Shown in pieces: positions 14,338 to 23,956 of a stretch of DNA of 64,000 bases. The position numbers were made by a program, and so were the translations under genes. The stretch's first letter is position 1; the number at the start of each line of letters is the position of its first letter. Source of the stretch: JBKQVT01 sp963727245 (GTDB lineage: Bacteria; Planctomycetota; Planctomycetia; Pirellulales; Thermoguttaceae); assembly GCA_963727245.1 (NCBI GenBank), contig CAVSFO010000020.1, positions 124,001 to 188,000 on the forward strand, read 5' to 3'. The notes below the pieces were generated by a model. It was not told the DNA's origin, did no database searches, and saw nothing but the letters and a program-made list of their open reading frames with translations.

Positions 14338-14369
14338 ACACCCCCGGCAAGATTTTCATGCAAGACGTG

Positions 14370-16617
14370 CTAGGCCTTTTTCGAGGCCTTCCGCCGCCGG
14401 CGGCGGCGGATAACCGGCACCAGGGCCAAGCCCCCGGCCGCCAGCAGGACGAACGTTCCGGGTTCCGCCACCACGGCGAACTGGGCGTTGTTGTCGTAGT
14501 CGAGCACCGCCCAGGCCTCGTACTGGCCGCCGGTGTTTGGGCCGGTATCGGTATCGACGCCCCAGGCGCCCAGCACTTGGCTCAGGTTCGTCGCACCGGC
14601 GGCCTGTGCAGCCGCCCAGAAGTTGGCAAAACTTCCGTTGTAGCCGGTGCCGCTCGGCGTGACTGTCCCACCGGTTTCGGCATATTGCCCCGTCGAGGCG
14701 TCTAAGCTGGTCGCGAGGGTCCATTTCGCGGAGGTTCCACTAGACGTATTATACGTGCCCAGCCACAAGTACCCACTTGTGAAGTTGGACTGCGGAGTGC
14801 TGCCCGGGAACACCCCCGAACTGTAGCTCATTTGCAGGACGTACACGTCGGTGGTGGTGCCGCTGCTCACGCCGATGCCGCTGAGCTGCATCACGTCGCT
14901 GCTCAAATACCCCGCGTGAGGACCCATGGGGGGAGATGTCGCAGTGCCGGGCAGTTCGTTGCCCGCCCGGGTGCGCCAAGTCATGCCCACAGTCGCTATG
15001 GGGGTGCTGTTGTTCGAGCCTGCCAGGATGGTGGCGACGGTGCCGAGGTTGCCGACGCCGCTGGTCACGATCGAGGACAGGTTCGCATAGGCCGTACCCT
15101 GGGCCACCTGGGCTTGCAGCGTGCCGCTGGTGAACTGAGAGGTATAGGCGTTTGAACCGGAGACGGCCGCCGCGGCGTTGCCGACCACGGTGCCGGCGTT
15201 GAGGACCGTTCCCGTGGCCGTGCTGGCAAGGCCCGCGGCGGTGTCGCCGATCCCCTCCGGCTTGATCAAGCCGTTGCTGACCAGACTGCTGGTGCTGATT
15301 GCCGACGTGCCGTTGCTGGTCTGGGTGAACGTCAGGCTGAAGTTCGCGGTGGTGCTGCCGGCACTGGAGAACGCGCCGGAGGACGGCGAGCTGACCGTGA
15401 CGCCACCGATCGTGGTATTGCTAACGCTAAATGTCGGCTTCGTGTTCAGCGTGTCGAGGCCCGTGCCGGTCACGGTGAAGCCCCAACTGCCGTTCAGGAG
15501 CATCTCGGCCGGAACGGTCGAACTGGCCGTCAGCGGCCGGTTGTTGACCACGTTGACGCTGAGCAGTGCCGGGAGCGAAGCCGAGGGGATGCTGTCGCCG
15601 GAGTCCGTGACCGTCCCCCCAATCGAGACTGTGCCCGCCGTGTTCGACGAATAGCTCGTGCTGACGGTTGCCGTGCTGCCGCTGGCAGCAAGGGTCCCGC
15701 CGGTGCTTGAGGACGGGGTGATAGTCCCTATGGTCGCGCTGGTGTTCAGGGTATAGGGGTTCGCCGTGGCGGCGGATCCGGTATTGGTGACGGTGAAGGT
15801 GAGGGGATCGTTTGCTGCTGACCATGATGCGGTTGGAGTTCGTCAGGGTGCCGCTAAGGGAAAGGCCGGGAGTGCCGTTTCCTGACTGGTAGGTGATCGT
15901 CGGCGCGGTGACAATGCTGTAATCGGCTGACGAAGCACCGTAGAAAGAATCACTCTTACCCGTGGCCCCGTCTAGCTCGTAATAGAAAAACCGGGTTGTG
16001 ACGCTTATGGGCGGGGCAAGCGTCACTGTTGCGGATTGCCCCACGGTGGCGCCGTTATAGGTGTAGCCAAGAACGCCGAGCAAGATATCGGTCCGGCCGC
16101 CGCTGGTGACCGTGCCGTTGCCTGTGGTGTACGAACCGGCAGCGTCGCCAGTAATGGCCCACCCGCTGGACGTGCCACTCGACGATCCCGTCACCGTGGT
16201 TCCGATGTCGAGGTTCCCGTCGTGGTTGATGTCTTGGGAAGTGCCAGTGGTCGCAGTCGCCAGGCCGCTGAATGCAGAGTTGGAGGTAAGGGAAAGCTTC
16301 GTAGGCGCGGTCCCGATGGTTCCCGTCGTCCAGTACCCCATATTGCATTGGTTGATGCCGTCGTCGGCGCAATTGGTGTTCGTTCCGTCCAGGCAGGCCC
16401 AAATGTCGAAATAAATCGTGCCGGAGGTGGAGGTGGTGGTCACCGAGGCGGCGGCAACATTGCCGTTGCTGATGCCACCGCCCGTGATCGTGTACGCGGT
16501 GGTTCCGCTCTCGATTGGCTGCAGAGCGAACTGCACCACTTCGGCTGCCCGCGACGTGGAGACCATTGCCAGGACCAGGAGGGTCAGGGCCACACTGATG
16601 ATTCGTACGACTTTCAT
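14370..16617 (-). CDS. PEP-CTERM sorting-domain surface protein
   Basis: ATG 16617 has AAGGAG upstream and a clear signal peptide (MKVVRIISVALTLLVLAM...SRA). The body is Thr/Ser/Gly-rich beta structure with a calcium-loop-like DINHDGNLDIG. An NDPLTFTVTNTG segment resembles repeats in bacterial surface proteins. The C-terminus is a PEP-CTERM signal: AEPGTFVLLAAGGLALVPV then RRRRRRKASKKA. In such proteins exosortase cleaves at the PEP-like motif and the protein is placed on the outer surface. The motif is AEP, not PEP, as often in planctomycetes. One extra A near 15812 shifts the frame; skipping it restores it. The frame is open upstream into the neighbouring PEP-CTERM gene. Confidence 0.8.
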
Positions 16618-18144
16618 AACAGACTCCTTAAAACTTAGATTGCACAAAGAAAGAAAAGAATGAATGGTATTGAACGATTTCGTGAGGAATTCCGCGTGGC
16701 CGACGTTCCCCGGGGGCGGCCCTCCCCTGCATGATAATTTCCACCACGGGCTTGCCCGCGCCCGCCCCATGACCCCGCAGGAAGTGCCGGCCGGGACGAG
16801 CCGCCGGCGTCGTTTTGTGCGGCGTCGGCAAATCAGTCCGCCGCAAAGCGCCGCCCCCGCCAGCAGGACAAAGGTCCCCGGTTCGGCAACCGCGGGCACG
16901 ATGGGCGTGCCGGGCGTGACCGTCGCCCCGTTGACCCAATAGGTATTCGTTTCCAGCGCCGAGGTCAGGAGGTTCCCCTTGTAGATCACGGTTGCTCCCA
17001 AGGCCGGGAAGTTGAAGTCCATCCCCGAGTAATCCGAACCGAGGACGATCCCGCTGATTACGTCTTCGCTGCTGCCCATGGAGGACGTGCCGAAGTCGCT
17101 GGGCAAAATGCTGAGGGTGGGCGGGACCGAGCCGCTGACGATGGTCTGACCGCCCACAAGCGCGTAGGTATTTTCGCTGCCGTCCACGAACATGCCCGGC
17201 GTCGGCGAGGCGTTAATCAGTTCGCTGAGGACGGGCACCGACACGGTGTACGTGCCGGGCGACAAATCGTTGAAGGCGTACGCGCCGTTGGACCCGGTTT
17301 GACAGAGCAAGACAAGATTCGGATAGGTGGTCGAGTGGAGCGTCACCAGCATGCCCCCGACGGCACAATCCCCCGGTTCCTTCACGCCGCTCCCGCTGAG
17401 GTCCAGGTAGACGAATCCCGTAAGGCTCGTCCCCTGCGGAGCCGTCGTCGGCAGCGTCATGCCGGACGCGGAGGCCGTCGAGGCGTTGGGGACCGACGGC
17501 GTGGGCTTTGGGGCCGTCGAGGCAGTGGCAGTCGGCAAATTCGACGTGAGCAGCAGCCCCAGCGAAACCATCGAGCTGGCGCCGACCGGGGGTGGAGGCT
17601 TCGTCGCGGCGCTGGGCGACCCGCCCGAGGAGCCGCCCGCCGTCGGAGCACTGGGCGTCTCGGTGGTCGAGTCGTTGATCGTTGCGGCCTTCGTGGTTGC
17701 CGAGCTGGCCGTCGCGGCGCCGATGGTGGCCGCCGTCTTGCTCTGCGTGCTGGCGCTCGACGACGTGGCCGCCGCGGTGGTTTTTAGCGAGGGGGGGGCG
17801 GCCGGCCTCCCGAGGGCAGCGGCCATGCTCGTCTTGGATGCTGTCGCGGGAGCTTCCTGGAGGGCCGAAGAGACTACTAGCCGGTACGTCGGAGTTGTCA
17901 GCACCGGTCGCAGAGGCGTTACGCTGATAATCGAAGGAGCGACCGGAGGAGCAACCGAGGGGCCAGAATTTGCCGGAGCGGCAACGGCCTGAAAGAGCAG
18001 CAGCGGCACACCACCTGCTTGGGTGTACTCACTGCTAAGAGGCACGATCTCGCTTGCGAGCCCCGCTGGGGGATGTGCCACCAACCATACGAATGTAAAC
18101 GCACCGACGAACCCGCACCACGAGCCAAAGTGCTTGCGTGCCAT
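16618..18144 (-). CDS. PEP-CTERM surface protein with SdrD B/Cna-B-like domain; no stop codon
   Basis: Starts at ATG 18144 (MARKHFGSWCGFVGAFTFVWLVAH, a signal peptide) behind GGAAGG. Residues 60-270 are low-complexity Ala/Thr/Ser/Pro. Then comes one SdrD B-like (Cna-B) domain: LTGFVYLDLSGSGVKEPGD, AYAFNDLSPGTYTVSVP. The sorting tail is AEPGTFVLLAGAALCGG followed by CRRRTKRRRR. No stop codon follows: the frame stays open about 200 bases, through the ribosome binding site, and into the next gene's ATG at 16617. Either a stop was lost or the two products can be made as one chain. The end coordinate given is therefore nominal. Confidence 0.7.
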
Positions 18145-18285
18145 CACAGTAACCTTCCGAATTGTCGAGGGAACCGAACGCTGCCTCGTGTGGTTGTGGT
18201 AGCATGGCAGCGCGCAGCAGCCCTTCGCACAAGCGGAGGTTACTGAACCAAACGCTGCCTCACTAGTTGGGCCAAACAAACGCTT

Positions 18286-18304
18286 GGAGTTCCCCGTGAA
18301 CTCC
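18286..18304. promoter_or_regulatory. Palindrome upstream of PEP-CTERM gene, possible operator
   Basis: GGAGTTC-CCCGT-GAACTCC, with 7-bp perfect arms, sits 142 bases upstream of the ATG at 18144 in an AT-richer gap (18145-18561). A cognate regulator is not visible nearby. Confidence 0.35.
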
Positions 18305-18561
18305 ACGTAACCCTTATCATAAACAGAATTGAAAAAGTTGCAAGCATTTGGCGCGTCTCTTCAGCAAGAATTTTCTTTGCGACCGTTATTTTCTGCAAAA
18401 ATACACCTAATGGATGGTGGCCTATCACTTAAAGGTGGTGCATGTCGGCCACCTACGGGGTGTATTGTATGGCCAATGCATACTATCTTCCGCGGCAACA
18501 CGCCGGTGGCCGGCAACATAATCCGCAAACTTTCTCTCGCGGCTGAGGACATCCGGGCCCA

Positions 18562-18602
18562 AGAAAAGAAGAAGGCCCGCGGGGGTTTTCCCCAGCGGGC
18601 CT
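18562..18602 (-). terminator. Intrinsic terminator for the 18718-20220 gene
   Basis: Read on the minus strand, a GC-rich hairpin (GGCCCGC...GCGGGCC arms extended by G/C, loop AAAA) is followed by a TTCTTCTTTTCTT tract. It lies about 115 bases after the stop at 18718. Confidence 0.8.
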
Positions 18603-18717
18603 GCGCCGCTTCTCTCTCCGCGCTAATGGTTAAGCCCCTACGCTTCTCCATAATCGGCAGCAAACCGCCAAACGCTGCCAGCAATACGAGCCGTGCGGCT
18701 TGCCGCGAAACCGTCAA

Positions 18718-20220
18718 TTACCAGGTGTATTCCAGGCCCAACGTGACGCCGTTGACGAACATGACTCCGCGGTTGTCCATCTGCGGGGCCGACACGGTCT
18801 GGAACACGAATTGTTCGGGCGCCAAGACCAGGCCGTCCAGCCAGATGAAATCGTAGGAGGCCCGGGCGATGAGGTTCGGCCGTATCTTGTAGGTGGCAGC
18901 GATGCCGAACTCACCCACCAACGCGGCCGTATCGCGATCGATGCTTTCCTGGGTGTCTAGATCCGAGACGGCGATGGGATCGATCCCGACGGCATGGGTG
19001 ACGATCGAACTCTCGGACCTGGCCATATTCAGGTACGGGCCTAAGCGGCCGTGCAGGTCGATGTTCCAGAGGCAGTGCCGGTAGGTCAGTTCGCCGCCCA
19101 GTTGGCAGCCGATCAATCGGTTCCGCGTACTGACGCTGTAGTTGCCGTAATCGGGGGTCCTCACGCCGTTGACTTCGAACGAGCCTTGGCTGAAGAAATC
19201 CGCCGCGTCGTTCATTTCGATGATGCGCAGGCCGGCAAAATAGGAGCAGTACAACCCCGGCCGGCACTCGCGCCGCCAGCGTCCGTTGGGATAGAGCACC
19301 AGGTGATCGGGCACGCTGCGGGGACCAAAACGATAATTGAGCTCCCAGTTGTTCAGATCGCTCTGTTCGGACAAGGTTTGCGTGTTGGCCCGATTGAAAC
19401 CGCCCACGTCGAAAGGGAATGAACTGTAGAGGTTGCCCGTGCTGACGACGGGAGCACCCTGTTGCGAATAACCGAGGAAGTAGTCGTTGCTGTTCATCGT
19501 GGCCGTCCCTTGCCAGCGATCCAAGCCCCAATAAGTAAACTCGATGAACTCGTCGCGATTGTTGGAGTCGTGTCCCAGGTAGTGGCCGATCGTGCCCTGC
19601 ATGCCGGGAGAGATCCCATCGTTGATCACCTTGAACGACATCTCCCCGAACAGTTGCGTAATGGTGGGCTGTGCCGAGGGATCGCCCGACTTCCGCTCGA
19701 AGGTGATCGTCGGCGTCTCCTTGGGCCGGTCGCGGCCGAGCACGCGAAGGTCGGCTTCGACATAATAGTCCGGCGGTGGACCGCTGCCGCCCCCGCAAAT
19801 TTCGCAGCACGGCGGGGTCGAACAACCGGGTCCAAACGTCCCCGCATACCAACTGGCGTTGTCCTCTTGGGGAGCCTGGGACTGAGTCGCCGTCGGGGCC
19901 GGTGCACTGGCCGGCCCATTGGCACTGGCCGGCGCACTGGAAACTGTCGGGCCTGTCGGTTGCCCTGGGGGGATCGATTCCGGGGCCGTTGCCTGGGGGG
20001 CCATTGACTGCTGCCACATCGCCTGCGGACCGGTCGCTTGGGGAACTGTCCCTTGGGAACCAGTTGCCTGCGGACCAGTTGCCTGCGGGCCCGTCGCTTG
20101 GAGGCCAGTCGGCTGGGGCAGTGTCGCCTCCGGTCCCGGCTGGTCGGCCGCGGCGCAGACTGGCGGCATCAGGCCGAGCCAAAGGACACCGGTCAGCACA
20201 TGCCGTGTTGTGAGTCGCAC
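18718..20220 (-). CDS. BBP7 family outer-membrane beta-barrel protein with PQATG repeats
   Basis: GTG 20220 is chosen because AAGGAGG sits 8-9 bases upstream. A signal peptide (residues 6-24) leads into about 35 residues of PQATG-type pentapeptide repeats (DNA about 20000-20115), then Ala/Pro/Ser linker. A Cys cluster (CSTPPCCEICGGG) precedes the BBP7 body: DYYVEADLRVLGRD, FIEFTYWGLDRWQG, NWELNYRFGPR, GLRIIEMNDAADF, and a closing strand GVTLGLEYTW with a terminal Trp. It is an outer-membrane barrel with unknown cargo, intact in one frame, monocistronic, and followed by an intrinsic terminator. Confidence 0.85.
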   Translation of the reverse strand: MRLTTRHVLTGVLWLGLMPPVCAAADQPGPEATLPQPTGLQATGPQATGPQATGSQGTVPQATGPQAMWQQSMAPQATAPESIPPGQPTGPTVSSAPASANGPASAPAPTATQSQAPQEDNASWYAGTFGPGCSTPPCCEICGGGSGPPPDYYVEADLRVLGRDRPKETPTITFERKSGDPSAQPTITQLFGEMSFKVINDGISPGMQGTIGHYLGHDSNNRDEFIEFTYWGLDRWQGTATMNSNDYFLGYSQQGAPVVSTGNLYSSFPFDVGGFNRANTQTLSEQSDLNNWELNYRFGPRSVPDHLVLYPNGRWRRECRPGLYCSYFAGLRIIEMNDAADFFSQGSFEVNGVRTPDYGNYSVSTRNRLIGCQLGGELTYRHCLWNIDLHGRLGPYLNMARSESSIVTHAVGIDPIAVSDLDTQESIDRDTAALVGEFGIAATYKIRPNLIARASYDFIWLDGLVLAPEQFVFQTVSAPQMDNRGVMFVNGVTLGLEYTW

Positions 20221-20648
20221 TACACGATTCCTCCTTGCCGTGCCAGCAGACGAAAGGGTGTCGCATCGCGTTGATCTGCTGGACGCGAAACTTCACACAG
20301 CCTAATCGGCCAATAACTGCCCAAAGAACAGAAATAACCGGTAAAATCTCGCAAGAAGCCCCATTTAACGCTACCGGAAAACTTCCACATCCATCACTAT
20401 ACTGTGTCACATACCCCGCTTGTCCATAGTATCCAAATTAAATGACTCTGAACGCCTGTATCCAACTTGGGTTCGGCCCAGCGCCGCAAAGCCACAAACC
20501 CGGGATTCCCTCTCCCCTCCCCGTGACGAATAATTCTACTGGGCCCAGGCATTGGGCTCCCGGGCAAGGGGCGCCGCACGAGCGCAAGCCGGCCTGTCGG
20601 CGCCCCTGCTCGCACCCGTAATGGACTCCCTTCCCTCCGGAGCTGCCC
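20221..20648. other. Intergenic region between divergent BBP7 gene and tal
   Basis: Contains CCGGTAAAATC (20338-20348), shared with the region upstream of the other BBP7 gene, and a strong hairpin just before tal: GGGGCGCCG (20568-20576) pairing with CGGCGCCCC (20598-20606). The 20430-20530 part is GC-poor and likely promoter DNA. No ORF is supported. Confidence 0.45.
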
Positions 20649-21705
20649 ATGAACCCTCTCAAGTCGTTGATAGCTACGGGAACCAAACTCTGGCTCGACT
20701 CGATCGATCCCGACCTGGTGCGGCGCGATCGGGCCATCGGAGCCAGCGGGGCAACCTCCAACCCGATCATTGTGGCCGACTTGATCGCCAGTGGGCGATA
20801 CGACGACTTCATCGAGCGCCTCCGTCCAGGAGGGCTTGACAGACCAGCAGATCGCCTGGCAACTCACCGACCAGTTGGTCCGCGACGCGCAGGCGGTTTT
20901 TCTCCCCGTCTGGGAGCAAACCCGGGGCAACGACGGCTACGTCAGTTTTGAAGTGGATCCGCTTCTGGAGGACACGGAATTAAACCTGCCGCATCGGCAG
21001 CGGGTGTCACAATATATTGAGTTGGGCCAACGCTGGTCGGCCGGCCATAAGAACCGCCTGATCAAGGTGCCCGCCACTCCCGCCGGGGTGGATGCCCTGG
21101 AACGCCTGGCCGCCGCCGGCGTGAAATTGAATGTCACCTTGATCTTCACGGCGCGGCAGTACCGTGCGGCCCGCGATGCCATCTGGCGGGGAGCGCAGTC
21201 GCGGGCGAACTTGGACAACTTCAAGAGCGTCTATAGCATCTTCGTTTCCCGCATCAACGTTTATACGGAGAAGGCGGTCCCGCAGCTTTCGCCCGCTGCC
21301 CAAGGCGTGGTGGGAATTTTGAATGCCCAGCGTCTGTGGTCGGAAAACCAGGCCTTCTGGGCCGAGCGGCCGACCCCGCTGGACCAGGAGATCGTCTTTG
21401 CCAGCACGGGCACGAAGAAGCCGGGCGAGCCGCCCTGGAAGTACGTCGAGGCCCTTGCCGGCAGCGACATCGAAACCAACCCGCCGGCCACTAATGACGC
21501 CGTTGCCCATAGCGGCCTGAGCTTTACCCGCCGCGTCGATGTGCTCCCCCCGGAAGCAGTGGTTCAGGAGATCGATCGGCTCGTCGACATGGGGCGGCTG
21601 GAAGCCACGCTGATGGCGGAAGGAATTGCCAAATTTGCTCAACCGCAGCGGGCCCTGCTGGCACGGATTGCCGAGAAACGTCTGGCCCCTGCCGCGCCGG
21701 TGTAA
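20649..21705 (+). CDS. tal: Transaldolase family protein
   Basis: Pentose-phosphate enzyme that moves a dihydroxyacetone unit through a Schiff base. N-terminal LWLDSID and GATSNPIIVADLIASGRYD are typical. The Schiff-base lysine lies in RLIKVPATPAGVDAL (about residue 139 after frame repair); KLNVTLIFTARQY and FKSVYSIFVSRINVYTEK follow. One extra C at 20823 splits the frame after FIERL; skipping it gives VQEGLTDQQIAWQLTDQLV. ATG 20649 follows CTCCGGAG. It is somewhat longer than small transaldolases, matching the larger family seen in planctomycetes and cyanobacteria. It stands alone. Confidence 0.88.
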
Positions 21706-21812
21706 ACTCTGTTACCATGAGGGTTCTCGGGTTTGGACTTGGAGTGTTTCCGGAAGGGGACCGACCAGGTCCTGAACCCTGAAGCTTCCATCCTGAACCC
21801 GGCCGTGGAACC

Positions 21813-23936
21813 ATGCCCATCGACGCCTATTCGCACTGCCCCGGTGGCACCGGAAAGAAAGTCAAATTCTGCTGCCCCGATTTTGTCGGCGAGTTGCGTA
21901 AGATCGACCGGCTGCTGGAAGCGGAGCAGCTTGCCGCCTGCCTGCAACACGTCGAGGGGCTGCTGGCGGAGGGTCGGCCGCGGGCGTGCCTGTTGGCGAT
22001 CAAGGGGATGTTGTTGCGGGCGGACGGCCAGGTCGAGGCCGCGCGGGCCAACGCCGCCGCTTTCCTCGGGCAATTTCCCGACAATCCCGTGGCCCTTGCC
22101 GAAGCCGCCATCCTGGCTGCCCAGGACCGCCTTCCCGAGGCGGCCATGGAGAGGCTGCAACGGGCCCTGGCCGTCTTGGACGGGGCCATGGAACACCGCA
22201 TTTACAAGGCCATGGAGTTCGTCGCCGAGGCCTTGCTGGAGGAAGGCCAATGGCACGCCGCCCGGGCCCTCTTGCACTCGCAGATGCTCCTGAGCGACGA
22301 CGATCCGGCGCCGGCGGAGAAGCTTCTGAGCCTGAATCGGGCCGGCGCAATCCCTTTGCTCCTGAAGGATGATCTGGCGCTGCTGCCGGCTCCGCAAGGG
22401 GCCGCCTGGGCCGACCGCCTGGAAGCGGCGATGAAGCCGTTGGAAGGGATGCGCTGGCAGGAAGTGGCCGACCGCCTGACCGCGCTGAGCGCAGAACTGC
22501 CCGACGCACCCGTCGTTTGGCGCAATCTGGCCGTCATCCGGAGTTGGCTGGCCGACCGGCCGGGCGCCATCGAGGCCCTGCGGAAGTTCGCCGCCTTCGA
22601 TGGTCCGCTGGAGGATGCCGTGGAGGCGGAATCGCTGGCCATGTTGCTGTCGTCCGATCCGCTGGGCGACCTGGTTGACCTGCTCAAGCTCACCTGGACC
22701 GTCCGCGACGCCGATCGTCTGCAAGAGGCCCTGCTGAGCGATCCGCGGGTTTTCCAGGTCCCCTTCGATCCGCGGGCGATGGCCGGCGACGAGACGCCGC
22801 CGCCGCGGCTGATCTGCTTGTTCCTCGATCGCCCCGCCCCCGGCGAAAGCGAAAAACTCACGCTGGAAACCATGCCCCGGCTCCTCGGCGAGGCGATGTT
22901 CTTCGGCCGGCAGACCGATCGCGAGGCATGGCTGGAAGTGCTGGGCGTGGCGTCCGAGGACGCCGCGACCGTCGGCGCCCTTGTGGCCGGACTGGCCGGC
23001 GACGCAATCGATCCACAACCGCGGCGGGAAGTGATCGCCAAGACCTCGGCGAGCCGCGGGTTGCTCCGGCAGCGCTGGCATCCGCCGCAAAATGCCTCGC
23101 CGGAGCAGTTGGCCGAACTGGCCGGACAGGACCTGCGCCAGGCCGTGCTGGAGCGCTGGCCGGCCCTGCCGCTGGCAATCTTCGGCGGCAAATCGCCGCG
23201 CCAGGCCGCCGCCGACCCGGCGGAAAAGATCAAGCTCCTGGCCGCCATCATGATCCTGGAGTTGTGGCAGGAACATGCCGAGCTGAAGTTCGATTTCAAC
23301 GACTTGCGCCGCGGGCTCGGCCTGCCGCCTCTGGAACCCCTCGAAGTCGCGGAGACGGCTATCGGCGTCTTGCCGCCGGTGCGGTTGCAGCGGGTGGTGG
23401 TCCAGAATCTCTCCGACAAGGGCCTGGTGTTGGGGTTCCGCCGCGCCAAGATGTTCGCCGCCCGAACGGTGCTGCGAATCTTCGCCCAAGAGATCGTCCG
23501 ACGCAGCAGCACGGCCGGACAGCCCGAACGTTTTCAGGCCGTATACGCCCTGGCGCAGACGGCCGGCGATTTCACCCAGGCCCTGGCTCATCTCGACCAG
23601 GGACGCCGGGAGTCGCAGGCCGCCAGGAAATCGTGCGCCTCCTGGGACCTGCTGGAATTGTCCTTCCGCCTTGGTCGCGGCGACGAGCTGGAGGCGGTGC
23701 GGCTGATCCAGCACGTGCAGAAGCAGCACGGCCGCGAGCCAGGCATCGCGGAGGCCCTGACACACCTGTTGGTCGAGGCCGGCGTGCTGCGGCCGGACGG
23801 CACGGCCGCCCAGGCCCATGTCCCGGAAGAAGCGATGGCAGCCGCCGAAGACCCCGCCGCCGCCGAACCCGGCAAGCTGTGGACCCCCGACAGCCCGCAG
23901 TCCGGCTCGGGCGGCAAGATTTGGACCCCCGGCTAG
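21813..23936 (+). CDS. SEC-C zinc motif and TPR-like repeat protein
   Basis: A 707-residue soluble protein. Residues 8-21 form a SEC-C-like zinc knuckle (CPGGTGKKVKFCC), which in other proteins helps protein-protein contact. The rest is helical with TPR-like pairs, clearest at about 30-140 and 200-260 (NLAVIRSWLADRPGAIEALRKF) and again near the C-terminus. The last 30 residues contain two copies of KLWTPD/KIWTPG. No catalytic motif is seen. ribD follows after 20 bases, so the two are probably co-transcribed, but no link to riboflavin can be read. The conserved planctomycete role is unknown. Confidence 0.75.
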   Translation: MPIDAYSHCPGGTGKKVKFCCPDFVGELRKIDRLLEAEQLAACLQHVEGLLAEGRPRACLLAIKGMLLRADGQVEAARANAAAFLGQFPDNPVALAEAAILAAQDRLPEAAMERLQRALAVLDGAMEHRIYKAMEFVAEALLEEGQWHAARALLHSQMLLSDDDPAPAEKLLSLNRAGAIPLLLKDDLALLPAPQGAAWADRLEAAMKPLEGMRWQEVADRLTALSAELPDAPVVWRNLAVIRSWLADRPGAIEALRKFAAFDGPLEDAVEAESLAMLLSSDPLGDLVDLLKLTWTVRDADRLQEALLSDPRVFQVPFDPRAMAGDETPPPRLICLFLDRPAPGESEKLTLETMPRLLGEAMFFGRQTDREAWLEVLGVASEDAATVGALVAGLAGDAIDPQPRREVIAKTSASRGLLRQRWHPPQNASPEQLAELAGQDLRQAVLERWPALPLAIFGGKSPRQAAADPAEKIKLLAAIMILELWQEHAELKFDFNDLRRGLGLPPLEPLEVAETAIGVLPPVRLQRVVVQNLSDKGLVLGFRRAKMFAARTVLRIFAQEIVRRSSTAGQPERFQAVYALAQTAGDFTQALAHLDQGRRESQAARKSCASWDLLELSFRLGRGDELEAVRLIQHVQKQHGREPGIAEALTHLLVEAGVLRPDGTAAQAHVPEEAMAAAEDPAAAEPGKLWTPDSPQSGSGGKIWTPG

Positions 23937-23956
23937 GAGTCCCCAGCGGACAGGCC

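Noticed and set aside
15427..18306. One 959-codon gene
   Set aside because: It joins two genes: a ribosome binding site, ATG and signal peptide lie at 16617. The missing stop is reported as a finding instead.
22928..23956. In-frame upstream extension of ribD
   Set aside because: The SEC-C/TPR gene uses another frame there, and the deaminase domain starts at ATG 23957.
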